Part shown: one piece after another, positions 16,504 to 24,480 of the stretch
Numbering within the stretch: the first letter of the stretch is position 1
How the letters are laid out: each line of letters begins with the position of its first letter
DNA from: Achromobacter spanius
GTDB taxonomy: Bacteria; Pseudomonadota; Gammaproteobacteria; Burkholderiales; Burkholderiaceae_B
Assembly: GCF_003994415.1 (NCBI RefSeq)
Contig: NZ_CP034689.1
Location: forward strand, 3,968,001-4,032,000
Reading direction: 5' to 3'
Length of the DNA: 64,000 nucleotides
Program-made: the position numbers and the translations under genes
Notes under the pieces: model-generated
Told to the model about the DNA's origin: nothing
Seen by the model: only the letters and a program-made list of their open reading frames with translations
Databases searched by the model: none

Positions 16504-17409
16504 CTACACCGCCGTCCCCGCGTTTGGCCTGACCACGTCCACAAACCGTTGCAGCAACGGGGCGGCGTCATCGCGCCGGTACGCCAGCAGCAGGCGGCTG
16601 GTGGCGTCGGGCGTATCCAGGCTGCGATACACCACGCCGGGAATGCCGGTGCGCGCATAGGTGTCGGGCAGCACCGAAATGCCCATGCCGGCCGCCACCA
16701 GGCCGACGATCGTTGCGCCTTCACGAGCCTCTTGCATCAGGCGCGGCGCAAAGCCCGCGCGGCTGGCCAGCACCATCACGTGTTCGAACAAACCGCAGCC
16801 CAGGCCACGCGGAAACAGGATGAAGGGCTCGTCGGCCAGCGCCGCCATCGGCAAGGGGCTTTGCGTGGCGGCCAGCGCATGCCAAGCGGGCAGCACCGCC
16901 ACCAGACGGTCGGTCCACAAGTCCAGCGTCTGGATGTTGGGCGGCGGGCAAAACAGCAGCGACGGGCGCAAGAAGCCCACGTCGATGCTCTTGTCGGCCA
17001 AGGCTTGAAGCTGCTGCCCGGTGGACATATGGATCAGGTCGGCGCGGGCGGCGGGATGGCTGCTGCGAAACGTCTGCACCACGCGCGGGAACGCTTCGGC
17101 CATGGGCACCGAGGCCGTGAACGCAATGCGCATTTCACCGGCCTCGCCTTGAGAAGCCAGCCGCACCACTTCGGCGGCACGGTCCAGATTACCCAGCGCG
17201 CGGCGCGCCTGTTCCAGGAACAAGGCCCCCGCCGTGGTCAGGGCGACGTTGCGTTTATCGCGTTCCAATAGCACCGCGCCCAATTCGGTTTCCAGGGCCT
17301 TGATCTGCAGGCTCAGCGGCGGTTGGCTTACATGCAAGCGCCGCGCGGCGGCGCTGAAGCTCAGCTCCTCGGCCACGGCAACAAAATAGCGAAGTTGGCG
17401 GAAGTCCAA
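16504..17409 (-). CDS. LysR-family transcriptional regulator
   Basis: About 301 residues from a TTG at 17409 (LDFRQLRYFVAVAEELSFSAAARRLHVSQPPLSLQIKALE). This is where LysR proteins normally begin; the frame stays open 30 codons further, to 17499, but that would run through the control region of the divergent gene. The winged helix-turn-helix covers residues 1-60, and the effector domain follows with MRIAFTASVPMAEAFPRV and GIPGVVYRSLD. It is divergent from the Bug-galB-galC operon and probably activates it in response to a pathway acid, as GalR does in gallate clusters (inference). Confidence 0.88.
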   Translation of the reverse strand: MDFRQLRYFVAVAEELSFSAAARRLHVSQPPLSLQIKALETELGAVLLERDKRNVALTTAGALFLEQARRALGNLDRAAEVVRLASQGEAGEMRIAFTASVPMAEAFPRVVQTFRSSHPAARADLIHMSTGQQLQALADKSIDVGFLRPSLLFCPPPNIQTLDLWTDRLVAVLPAWHALAATQSPLPMAALADEPFILFPRGLGCGLFEHVMVLASRAGFAPRLMQEAREGATIVGLVAAGMGISVLPDTYARTGIPGVVYRSLDTPDATSRLLLAYRRDDAAPLLQRFVDVVRPNAGTAV

Positions 17410-17410
17410 T

Positions 17411-17429
17411 TTATTTGAAAACCAAATAA
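17411..17429. promoter_or_regulatory. LysR-type operator (perfect inverted repeat)
   Basis: TTATTTG-AAAAC-CAAATAA: perfect 7-bp arms around five bases, containing a T-N11-A motif. It lies immediately beside the proposed LysR start and about 85 bp before the Bug receptor gene, the usual recognition-site position for autoregulated LysR pairs. Confidence 0.7.
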
Positions 17430-17512
17430 GTCGTTGGTGGAAAAAGTATTGGACGATATTAGTCGCGCCCAAGCACCATGTCGACACGAGAACAAGCACA
17501 CAGGAGACATTG

Positions 17513-18496
17513 ATGCAGAAGACTTACCTCGCCCGTTTTGGCGTAACGCTGGGTTTGGTTGCCGGGCTGGCGGCGCCATTGGGCGCGTATGCCGCCGACA
17601 CCTATCCCGACAAGCCGATACGCATCGTGGTGCCGTATGCGGCGGGCGGAGGCGTGGACATCGTGACGCGGCTGATCACGCAGAAAATGTCCGAAGAACT
17701 CAAGCAGCCGGTCATCGTGGACAACCGCCCCGGGGCCGCCACCAACATCGGCATGGAACACGTGGCGCGCGCCGAGCCGGACGGCTACACCTTGCTGACT
17801 GCGTCGAACACGCTGGCCAGCAATGCCGCCCTGTTCCCGAAACTGAACTTCAATCCCGCCAAGGACTTCGCCCCCATCGGCGCCATCGGCTTCGCGCCGT
17901 TGGTCGTGGTGGTGCGCAGCGACGCCAGCGCCAAGACCTTGAAGGACCTGGTGGCGCAAGGCCGCGCCAATCCCGACAAGCTGACCTATGGCTCGGCGGG
18001 CAACGGCAGCTCGGGCCACCTGGGTAGCGAACTGCTCAAGTCAGAGGGCGGCTTCAAGGCGCTGCACATTCCGTACAAGGGCGGCTCGCCCGCCGTCACC
18101 GACCTGTTGGGCGGCCGGCTGTCCTTCATGTCGATCAATCCGCTGGAAGTGGCCTCGCACGTCAAGGCCGGCAAGCTGCGCGCCCTGGCCGTGCTGAACC
18201 CGCATCCGGCCAAACTGCTGCCGGATGTGCCCACCGCCGCATCGCAAGGCCTGTCGGGCGCGGATGCCACCGTGTGGTGGGGCTTGGTCGGCCCGGCCGG
18301 CATGCCCGAGCCCGTGGTGAACCGTTTGAACAAGGCATTGCAGGCCGCGTTGGCCGACCCGGCCTTCCAGCAACGCATGAGCGAAATCGGCGCCGAAGTC
18401 ACGCCGGGCAGCGCCGCGGACTTTGGCCGCTTCGTGGCCGATGAATCGGTGAAGTGGACCAAGGTGATCCGCGCAGCCGGCATCAGCGCGGACTGA
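17513..18496 (+). CDS. Bug/TctC-family periplasmic receptor of the galB-galC operon
   Basis: A 327-residue receptor starting at ATG 17513, with GGAG seven bases upstream. The signal peptide is MQKTYLARFGVTLGLVAGLAAPLGAYA, and the mature start is DTYPDKPIRIVVPYAAGGGVDIVTRL. Further family blocks are QPVIVDNRPGAATNIG, PDGYTLLTASNT, YGSAGNGSSGHLGSELLKS and VWWGLVGPAGMPEPVVNRLN. It is first in an operon with GalB- and GalC-like enzymes, so the ligand is plausibly a dicarboxylic or tricarboxylic intermediate or an aromatic precursor. No TctAB genes are nearby. Confidence 0.92.
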   Translation: MQKTYLARFGVTLGLVAGLAAPLGAYAADTYPDKPIRIVVPYAAGGGVDIVTRLITQKMSEELKQPVIVDNRPGAATNIGMEHVARAEPDGYTLLTASNTLASNAALFPKLNFNPAKDFAPIGAIGFAPLVVVVRSDASAKTLKDLVAQGRANPDKLTYGSAGNGSSGHLGSELLKSEGGFKALHIPYKGGSPAVTDLLGGRLSFMSINPLEVASHVKAGKLRALAVLNPHPAKLLPDVPTAASQGLSGADATVWWGLVGPAGMPEPVVNRLNKALQAALADPAFQQRMSEIGAEVTPGSAADFGRFVADESVKWTKVIRAAGISAD

Positions 18497-18522
18497 ACAG
18501 TCTTTATTTTCAGGAAGAAAGC

Positions 18523-19245
18523 ATGAGCAGCACAACTCAAAACGGCCTGATCGTCAGCGCCCATTCGGCGGACTTCGTCTGGCGCGCGGGCGGCGCCATT
18601 GCGCTGTATGCGCAGCGCGGCTTCAACATGACCGTGGTGTGCCTGTCGTTTGGCGAACGCGGCGAATCGGCCAAGCTCTGGCGCGAGCCAGGCATGACGC
18701 TGGAAAAGGTCAAGGCGGCGCGGTGCGAAGAAGCCACGCGCGCCGCCTCGATACTGGGCGCGTCGGTGCGCTTTCTGGATTGCGGCGATTACCCGCTGCG
18801 CGTCAGCGACGACGCCTTGTTCCAGTTGGCCGACATCTATCGTGAACTGCGGCCGGCCTTCGTGCTGACGCATTCGCTGAAAGACCCCTACAACTTCGAC
18901 CACCCGCTGGCGACCCATGTGGCGCAGGAAGCGCGCATCATCGCCCAGGCGCACGGGCATCAACCGGGCCAGCCCGTGCTGGGTGCGCCGCCCGTGTTTC
19001 TGTTCGAGCCGCATCAGCCCGAGCAATGCGAGTGGAAGCCCGAGGTGCTGCTGGACATTTCATCGGTGTGGGACGTAAAGCGCCGCGCGTTTGAGACCAT
19101 GGCCGCGCAGGAACACTTATGGGAGTACTACACCCGCGTGGCCTTGCAGCGCGGCGTGCAGGCATCGCGCAATTCAGACCTGAAGATCACGCATGCCGAG
19201 GGCTATCAGCGGATATTCCCGCAAGTGACGGGAGCCTTCGCATGA
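18523..19245 (+). CDS. galB: PIG-L-family 4-oxalomesaconate hydratase-like enzyme
   Basis: A 240-residue PIG-L/LmbE-fold zinc protein with an AGGAAGAAAGC ribosome-binding site. The N-terminal metal motif is SAHSADFVWRAGGAIALYAQRG, in which HSAD replaces the PHPDD of deacetylases, as in the GalB hydratase of Pseudomonas gallate clusters. A further histidine region is THSLKDPYNFDHPLATHVAQEA. GalB hydrates 4-oxalomesaconate to 4-carboxy-4-hydroxy-2-oxoadipate. The next gene encodes the matching aldolase, with an ATGA overlap, which strongly supports this role over a deacetylase. The symbol is by motif and context, not by alignment. Confidence 0.8.
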   Translation: MSSTTQNGLIVSAHSADFVWRAGGAIALYAQRGFNMTVVCLSFGERGESAKLWREPGMTLEKVKAARCEEATRAASILGASVRFLDCGDYPLRVSDDALFQLADIYRELRPAFVLTHSLKDPYNFDHPLATHVAQEARIIAQAHGHQPGQPVLGAPPVFLFEPHQPEQCEWKPEVLLDISSVWDVKRRAFETMAAQEHLWEYYTRVALQRGVQASRNSDLKITHAEGYQRIFPQVTGAFA

Positions 19246-19943
19246 GCGCGCGCGCCATCGCCGTTCGGAACATTGCCCGCGCCGAGCCCGCCGTGATCGA
19301 TCGCCTGCAAGCGGCCGGCGTGTCCACCGTGCATGAAGCTCAGGGCCGTTCGGGTTTGTTGCAGCCTTATCTGCGTCCCGTCTGGCGCGGCGCGGCGATT
19401 GCGGGCAGCGCCGTCACCGTGTTGGCCCAGCCCGGTGATAACTGGATGCTGCACGTGGCGGTGGAGCTGTGCCAACCCGGCGACGTGCTGGTCGTGGCCT
19501 GCACCACCGAGAATCACGACGGCATGTTTGGCGAACTGCTGGCCACGTCCTGCGCCGCGCGCGGCGTGCGCGGGCTGGTCATCGATGCCGGCTGCCGCGA
19601 CGTGATGGCCTTGGAAGCCATGCGCTTTCCGGTCTGGTCGCGCGCGGTCTCCGCCAAGGGCACCGTGAAGGCCACGCCGGGCAGCGTCAACGTGCCGGTG
19701 GTGTGCGCCGGCGCGCTGGTGCGGCCGGGCGACATCATCGTGGCGGATCAAGATGGCGTGGTGGTGGTGGAACGCCAGCGCGCCGCGTCAGTGGCGGATG
19801 CCAGCGAGGCGCGGCTGAAGAAAGAAGACGCCACGCGCGCCAGGCTGGCCGCGGGTGAGCTGGGCCTGGACATCTACGGCATGCGCGACAAGCTGCGCGC
19901 GGCGGGGCTGGTGTATGTGGATGGGCCGGATCAGGTCGAATAG
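19242..19943 (+). CDS. galC: RraA-fold 4-carboxy-4-hydroxy-2-oxoadipate aldolase-like enzyme
   Basis: A 233-residue class II aldolase of the RraA/HMG-aldolase fold. Visible blocks are STVHEAQGRSGLL, the metal- and substrate-site segment GELLATSCAARGVRGLVIDAGCRDV, and PGDIIVADQDGVVVV. These enzymes split 4-carboxy-4-hydroxy-2-oxoadipate into pyruvate and oxaloacetate, finishing the protocatechuate/gallate 4,5-cleavage route. The start overlaps the galB-like stop codon, so the hydratase and aldolase are coupled. RraA itself is shorter (about 160 residues) and lacks the C-terminal extension seen here. Confidence 0.85.
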   Translation: MSARAIAVRNIARAEPAVIDRLQAAGVSTVHEAQGRSGLLQPYLRPVWRGAAIAGSAVTVLAQPGDNWMLHVAVELCQPGDVLVVACTTENHDGMFGELLATSCAARGVRGLVIDAGCRDVMALEAMRFPVWSRAVSAKGTVKATPGSVNVPVVCAGALVRPGDIIVADQDGVVVVERQRAASVADASEARLKKEDATRARLAAGELGLDIYGMRDKLRAAGLVYVDGPDQVE

Positions 19944-19994
19944 CGGGGACGCCCCGGCCGCCAGAGCCGGGGGGGGTTACAGCGGAAGACACAC

Positions 19995-20033
19995 CCGGGA
20001 GTCACACCGGGGAGTCACACCCGGAAATCACAT
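19995..20033. repeat. Short tandem repeat after galC
   Basis: Two copies of a roughly 13-base unit, GGAGTCACACCGG, followed by a decayed third copy (GGAAATCACATCGCG) that runs into the end of the convergent hydrolase gene. No function is evident. Confidence 0.5.
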
Positions 20034-21290
20034 CGCGTCAAACCAGGATTTCCATTGAGGCACGGCGTGCGCGTACGTGCCTCGGTGCGTGGTGGCGCCG
20101 GTTGAAATCGCTTCCACCTTGGCGTTGCCCGCCCCCATCGCGTGCTGGTAGGTGGCCGCCAACTGACCCAGGCCCGTGCTGATGGCTTCGTCTGTATCGC
20201 CGTAGTAATTGCGTACGGGCGTCTGGATCACCCAACGATATGACTGCGCCTGCGCCACCAGCCGGCCATAGGCGGATGCGGCGAAGAACTTCGGGTTGAA
20301 ATACTCGGCCTTGATCAGCTTGCGCACATCGGTCGGCACGTCGGCGGCGTTGAACGGTTCACGCGCATAAGCCTTGCGCGACACCTCGTAATACGCCGGG
20401 TTGATCAGCGAACGCGCCAGGCCCGGTTCGCCGTAGTAGTTCTCGAACGAGAACGACGACAGGATGAACAGGCTGGTCACCCAGGTGGCGTCATTGGGGC
20501 GCGGGAACTGCAAGAACCCGTTCAGCGCCACGAACACATCAACCGGCGCGCTGGCCGTGGCGGTGGCCTGCACCGCCACGCCGGCCGCTTCCAGTTTTTC
20601 CAGAAAGGCCATCGTCACGAAACCGCCCTGCGACCAACCCGCCAGGAACAGCTTGTTGCTGCTGCGTTTCAGGTCGGCCAGCACGGCGCGGGCGGCAAGC
20701 AGCATGTCGTAGCTGGCTTGTTGATGGCTGCCCTTGACCATGTAGCCCTCGGGTTCGGTCGAGTCGCCCAGCCCGAAGTAATCAGCGCCGATCACCGCGT
20801 AGCCCTGCCCCGCGAATTGGGCAATCATCAGCTGCGTTTCTGGCGACTGTTCGGGGTACGAGGGCACCTCGTGTTTGCCGTACACCGTGCCATGCTGGTA
20901 GGACACCATCGGCAATGCGGTCTGGGCCGTGTCCGGCACGGCGACGAGGCCGGTGGCCACCGTCGGCAGGTTGCCGCGTTCAGGGATGACCGACGCGTAG
21001 CTGACGCGGTACAGATTCACCGCGTTACGCGCGGGCGTATAAGTGGCGCGCGTGCCGGCGAAATTCGGCGTGTCGGTTTGCAGGATGCGGTTGAGGCGTT
21101 CGGTGTCCCAGCGCGCAAGGAATTCGTAGCGCACGCCCGAGGCCAGCACGGCGCCTTCAGTGACCTGCGCCTTGGCCCCAGGCTCGGTCGCCTGCGCGGG
21201 CCCGCCCCAACCGCTTGCCAGGGCAAGCCCCACCGTCATGCAAAGGCTTGCCGCCAAACCACTGGCTCGGCTGCGTAAGACATGGCCCAT
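20028..21290 (-). CDS. Secreted lipase/esterase-like alpha/beta hydrolase
   Basis: About 420 residues from the ATG at 21290 (MGHVLRSRASGLAASLC), which has AAGGGG eight bases upstream; a GTG three codons earlier sits too close to that site. A signal peptide ends near the PAQA of GWGGPAQATEPG, so it is exported. The fold is seen in VSYQHGTVYGKHEVPSYPEQ, GQGYAVIGADYFGLGDSTEPEG, the nucleophile elbow LAGWSQGGFVTM, an acid candidate in YYGDTDEAIS and a histidine in TTHRGTYAHAV. This resembles secretory lipases (LIP-type) and feruloyl or tannin esterase-like enzymes. Its position beside gallate-type genes invites the idea that it frees aromatic acids from esters, but this is inference. Confidence 0.75.
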   Translation of the reverse strand: MGHVLRSRASGLAASLCMTVGLALASGWGGPAQATEPGAKAQVTEGAVLASGVRYEFLARWDTERLNRILQTDTPNFAGTRATYTPARNAVNLYRVSYASVIPERGNLPTVATGLVAVPDTAQTALPMVSYQHGTVYGKHEVPSYPEQSPETQLMIAQFAGQGYAVIGADYFGLGDSTEPEGYMVKGSHQQASYDMLLAARAVLADLKRSSNKLFLAGWSQGGFVTMAFLEKLEAAGVAVQATATASAPVDVFVALNGFLQFPRPNDATWVTSLFILSSFSFENYYGEPGLARSLINPAYYEVSRKAYAREPFNAADVPTDVRKLIKAEYFNPKFFAASAYGRLVAQAQSYRWVIQTPVRNYYGDTDEAISTGLGQLAATYQHAMGAGNAKVEAISTGATTHRGTYAHAVPQWKSWFDAM

Positions 21291-21417
21291 TTGAATCACC
21301 CCTTGGTGCTATCGACCTGACGCGCAAAGATGGCGCGCCGCACTTACTTCGTTTTTCGAGGCGCGATTGTACTGTGGGCGCCCTTGGAAAATGAGGGCTG
21401 ATCCGATCGGTCATGTG

Positions 21418-21443
21418 CAGCTTTGCTTGACAGCTTTGCTTGA
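21418..21443. repeat. 13-bp tandem duplication upstream of thiM
   Basis: CAGCTTTGCTTGA occurs twice head to tail, followed by CAG of a third copy. Each copy generates a TTGACA hexamer (21427-21432 and 21440-21445), so the repeat doubles a possible -35 element. No clear -10 was found at the right distance. Confidence 0.6.
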
Positions 21444-21508
21444 CAGCCCTCCTTGCGGCGCAAGAACATACGCCGATCTATCGAAACGCGTTGCAAGGAC
21501 CTTCTGGC

Positions 21509-22330
21509 ATGGCTGAATCCCCGAACGACACCGCCCCCCTGGCGCGGACGTGCCAAAGCCTGTACGCCACGCTGCGGCAAGACGCGCCGCTGGTGCAATG
21601 CCTGACCAATTTCGTGTCCATGAACATCGTGGCCAACGTACTGCTGGCGATGGGTGCGTCGCCCGCGATGGTGCACGCCACCGACGAAGCGCCGGAATTC
21701 GCGCGCATGGCCGGCGCGGTGGTCATCAACATCGGCACCCTGTCCACGCCGTGGCTGGAAAGCATGCTGCTGACCGCCGCGGCCGCGCGGCAGGCTGGCA
21801 TTCCCTGGGTGCTGGACCCCGTGGCCCATCACGCCACCGCCTTTCGGCGCGACGCCGTGCGGCAATTGCTGGCCTTGCAGCCGAGCATCGTGCGCGGTAA
21901 CGCATCCGAGATCATTGCGTTGGCGGGTGGCCAAAGCGCCGGCAAGGGCGTGGACGCGCGTGACGCCGTGGCGCAGGCGGAACAATCGGCCCGCGACATT
22001 GCCCTCGCGCATCGCACCGTGGTGGCCGTAACCGGCGAAACCGATTACGTCACCGATGGCAAGCGATCGGTGCGCATTACCGGCGGGTGTGCGCTGATGC
22101 CCCGCGTGACCGCCACCGGCTGCGCGCTGACGGCCCTGGTCGGCGCTTTTGCAGCGGTATCCAAAGACGATCCGTACACGGCGGCGGTTGCCGCCCTGTC
22201 CTGCTTTGCCATCGCCGGGCGGCGCGCGGGTGAACTGGCCGACGGCCCGGGCTCATTCGCCTGGCGTTTCCTGGATGCGCTGGCGGCCCTGGAAGCCGAC
22301 TGCCTGACACGGGAATCGCCGCTGCGCTGA
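21509..22330 (+). CDS. thiM: Hydroxyethylthiazole kinase
   Basis: A 273-residue kinase of the ribokinase-like fold that phosphorylates 4-methyl-5-(2-hydroxyethyl)thiazole in thiamine salvage. Diagnostic text: PLVQCLTNFVSMNIVANVLLAMGASPAMVHA at the N-terminus, PWVLDPVAHH, GNASEIIALAGG, VAVTGETDYVTDG, and the catalytic-loop cysteine motif VTATGCALTALVGAF. The ATG at 21509 has AAGGA nine bases upstream; the longer frame toward 21440 lacks a better start. No TPP riboswitch consensus was found in the leader. It stands alone without other thi genes in the window. Confidence 0.93.
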   Translation: MAESPNDTAPLARTCQSLYATLRQDAPLVQCLTNFVSMNIVANVLLAMGASPAMVHATDEAPEFARMAGAVVINIGTLSTPWLESMLLTAAAARQAGIPWVLDPVAHHATAFRRDAVRQLLALQPSIVRGNASEIIALAGGQSAGKGVDARDAVAQAEQSARDIALAHRTVVAVTGETDYVTDGKRSVRITGGCALMPRVTATGCALTALVGAFAAVSKDDPYTAAVAALSCFAIAGRRAGELADGPGSFAWRFLDALAALEADCLTRESPLR

Positions 22331-22378
22331 ATTCGGGTTGCGGCAGGCATGGGGATGTCACCCATCTGGCCGCCGACA

Positions 22379-22407
22379 TCTTGATGACAGCTTGGGCTGC
22401 TTACAAT
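22379..22407 (+). promoter_or_regulatory. Possible promoter of the MFS exporter gene
   Basis: A good -10, TACAAT (22402-22407), is preceded after 17 bases by the weak -35 TCTTGA (22379-22384); TTGATG two bases later gives a 15-base spacer. The gene starts 49 bp downstream. Confidence 0.4.
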
Positions 22408-22412
22408 AGCGC

Positions 22413-22427
22413 TGTTGCGTCGCAACA
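22413..22427. promoter_or_regulatory. Perfect 15-bp palindrome between promoter and MFS gene
   Basis: TGTTGCG-T-CGCAACA, perfect 7-bp arms, about six bases after the likely -10. The position and symmetry fit a repressor operator. No regulator gene is adjacent, so the binding protein is unknown. Confidence 0.5.
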
Positions 22428-22455
22428 TTCCTCGAATCACCCCTAGCCCTCCCCC

Positions 22456-23673
22456 ATGTCTCACCCTGTTTCCCCGCAGCACCGGCCCGCGCTGGTGCTG
22501 CTTGCCCTTGCTGTCGGCAGCTTCGCCATCGGAACCACCGAGTTCGCCACGATGAGCCTGCTGCCCTATTTTTCGCAGTCGCTGGGCATCGACGCGCCCA
22601 CGGCCGGCCACGTCATCAGCGCCTATGCGCTGGGCGTGGTGGTCGGCGCGCCGATCCTGGCCGTGCTGGGCGCGAAGATGCCGCGCCGCCGCCTGCTGAT
22701 CGCCCTGATGGGGCTGTTCGCCGTGGGCAACGGCCTGAGCGCCATCGCGCCCGACTATCACTGGATGCTGTTCTTCCGCTTTCTTAGCGGGCTGCCCCAC
22801 GGCGCGTACTTCGGCATTGCGTCGCTGGTGGCCAGTTCGCTGGTGCCGGCCAACCGCCGCACCATGGCCGTGGGCCGCGTGTTCCTGGGCCTGACGGTCG
22901 CCACCATCATCGGCGTGCCCATGGCCAACTGGCTGGGCCAGGTGGTCGGCTGGCGCTGGAGCTTCGGCCTGGTATCGCTATTGGCGGTGCTGACCATGAT
23001 CAGCGTGGCCGTTTACGCCCCCGACACGCCCGCCGACCGCAAGGCCAGCCCGCTGCGCGAACTAAGCGCGCTGGGCCGAGGCCAGGTCTGGATCACGCTG
23101 GCGATCGGCGCGGTGGGTTTTGGTGGTTTGTTCTCGGTGTACACGTACCTGGCCGACACGCTTACCGCCGTTACGCAAGTTGCGCCCAGCACCGTGCCCT
23201 TCGTGCTCAGCGCGTTTGGCGTGGGGCTGACGGTGGGCAACATGGTGGTGCCGATCTTCGCGGACCGCGCCGTGATGCGCACGGCGGGCTTGCTGCTGGT
23301 GTGGTCGGCTGTCGTGCTGGCGTTGTTTCCCCTGATGGCGCACAACGTCTGGCTGATCACGCTGAACGTCTTCCTGGTAGGCGTGGGCGGCGCGCTGGGC
23401 ACCGTGCTGCAAACCCGCTTGATGGATGTGGCGGGTGATGCCCAGGGCTTGGCCGCCGCGCTGAACCATTCCGCCTTCAACACCGCCAATGCGCTGGGCC
23501 CTCTTCTGGGCGGCCTGGCGATTGCCGCTGGCTACGGCTGGACGTCCACCGGCTGGGTGGGCAGCCTGCTGGCCCTGGGCAGCATGCCCTTGTGGCTGTG
23601 GGCCGTGATGCTGGAGCGGCGCCACCGCGCCGCGCGCCAGGCTCAACTGGTCGCCAGCACGGAATCGGCATAA
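22456..23673 (+). CDS. MFS transporter, DHA1/AraJ-like exporter
   Basis: A 405-residue, 12-span major facilitator. TM1 reads LVLLALAVGSFAIGTTEFATMSLLPYFSQ, and TM2-3 carry the MFS signature around VLGAKMPRRRLLIALMGLF. The FLSGLPHGAYFGIASLVASSLV helix and loop text is characteristic of the AraJ/YdhP/sugar-efflux branch. It probably exports sugars, arabinosides or drugs by proton antiport in the inner membrane. The gene is single, with its own promoter and a palindrome upstream, and converges on the siderophore ABC operon. The substrate is not predictable from the sequence. Confidence 0.9.
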   Translation: MSHPVSPQHRPALVLLALAVGSFAIGTTEFATMSLLPYFSQSLGIDAPTAGHVISAYALGVVVGAPILAVLGAKMPRRRLLIALMGLFAVGNGLSAIAPDYHWMLFFRFLSGLPHGAYFGIASLVASSLVPANRRTMAVGRVFLGLTVATIIGVPMANWLGQVVGWRWSFGLVSLLAVLTMISVAVYAPDTPADRKASPLRELSALGRGQVWITLAIGAVGFGGLFSVYTYLADTLTAVTQVAPSTVPFVLSAFGVGLTVGNMVVPIFADRAVMRTAGLLLVWSAVVLALFPLMAHNVWLITLNVFLVGVGGALGTVLQTRLMDVAGDAQGLAAALNHSAFNTANALGPLLGGLAIAAGYGWTSTGWVGSLLALGSMPLWLWAVMLERRHRAARQAQLVASTESA

Positions 23674-23687
23674 CAGGCCAGGCCCCG

Positions 23688-24446
23688 CTAACGGTAATAC
23701 ACGCAGATGCGCTTGCCGCCGATGTCATGCACATCGATCGGCAGTTCATACAACGGGCTCAGCACCTCGGGCCGGATCAGTTCCGCCGGGGTGCCCTGGT
23801 GGGCCACGCGGCCCTGGCGCATCGCCACGATGCGGTCCGCATAGCTGGACGCAAAATTGATGTCGTGCAGCACCAGCACCACGGTCTTGCCCAGCTCGTC
23901 CGCCGCGCGGCGCAAGGTGCCCATCATGGCCACCGCGTGCTTCATGTCCAGGCTGTTCAAGGGCTCGTCCAGCAACACGTAGCGCGTGTCCTGGCACAGC
24001 ACCATCGCCACAAAGGCGCGCTGGCGCTGCCCGCCCGACATCTCGTCCAGGTAGCGGTCCGCCAGCGGTTCCAGGTTCAGGTACGCAAGCGCGCGGTCGA
24101 TGTGGGCCTTGTCGTCCAGCGTCAGCCGGCCGCCCGTGTGCGGATAGCGGCCGAACGCCACCAGGTCCCTGACGGTCAGGCGCAGCGGCAGGTGGTTGTC
24201 TTGCCGCAGGATGGCCAGGCGACGCGCCAGCTCGCGGCTGTCCGCGCGGGTCACGTCCAGCCCGTCCACCCGGATCTGTCCGGCGGACACGGGCAGCAGG
24301 CGGCTCACCATGGAAAGCAAGGTGGACTTGCCCGCGCCGTTGGGGCCGATGATGGCGGTTATGCCCTGGGCCGGCAGTTGCAGGGTGACGTCATCCACCA
24401 CCACGCTATCGCCGTATTGCTTGCTGACTTCTGCGATGTCTATCAT
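23688..24446 (-). CDS. Iron-siderophore ABC transporter ATP-binding protein
   Basis: A 252-residue FecE/FatE-type ATPase starting MIDIAEVSKQYGDSVVVDDVTLQLPA; the open frame continues upstream, but this ATG gives the family length. Walker A is IIGPNGAGKSTLL, the Q-loop ILRQDNHLPLRLTVRDL, the signature DEMSGGQRQRAFVAMVL, Walker B YVLLDEPLNSLD, and the switch histidine LVLHDINFA. It powers import through the two FecCD permeases encoded just upstream on the same strand. The gene order, binding protein - permease - permease - ATPase, matches fatB/ceuE-type catecholate siderophore systems. Confidence 0.92.
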   Translation of the reverse strand: MIDIAEVSKQYGDSVVVDDVTLQLPAQGITAIIGPNGAGKSTLLSMVSRLLPVSAGQIRVDGLDVTRADSRELARRLAILRQDNHLPLRLTVRDLVAFGRYPHTGGRLTLDDKAHIDRALAYLNLEPLADRYLDEMSGGQRQRAFVAMVLCQDTRYVLLDEPLNSLDMKHAVAMMGTLRRAADELGKTVVLVLHDINFASSYADRIVAMRQGRVAHQGTPAELIRPEVLSPLYELPIDVHDIGGKRICVYYR

Positions 24447-24480
24447 CGGCGCCCCTTGCGCAAGATCAGGGCAAGGAACA

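Noticed and set aside
21291..21508. Possible TPP riboswitch in the thiM leader
   Set aside because: I could not find the conserved CUGAGA and ACCUGA-type blocks; the region instead contains a 13-bp tandem repeat.
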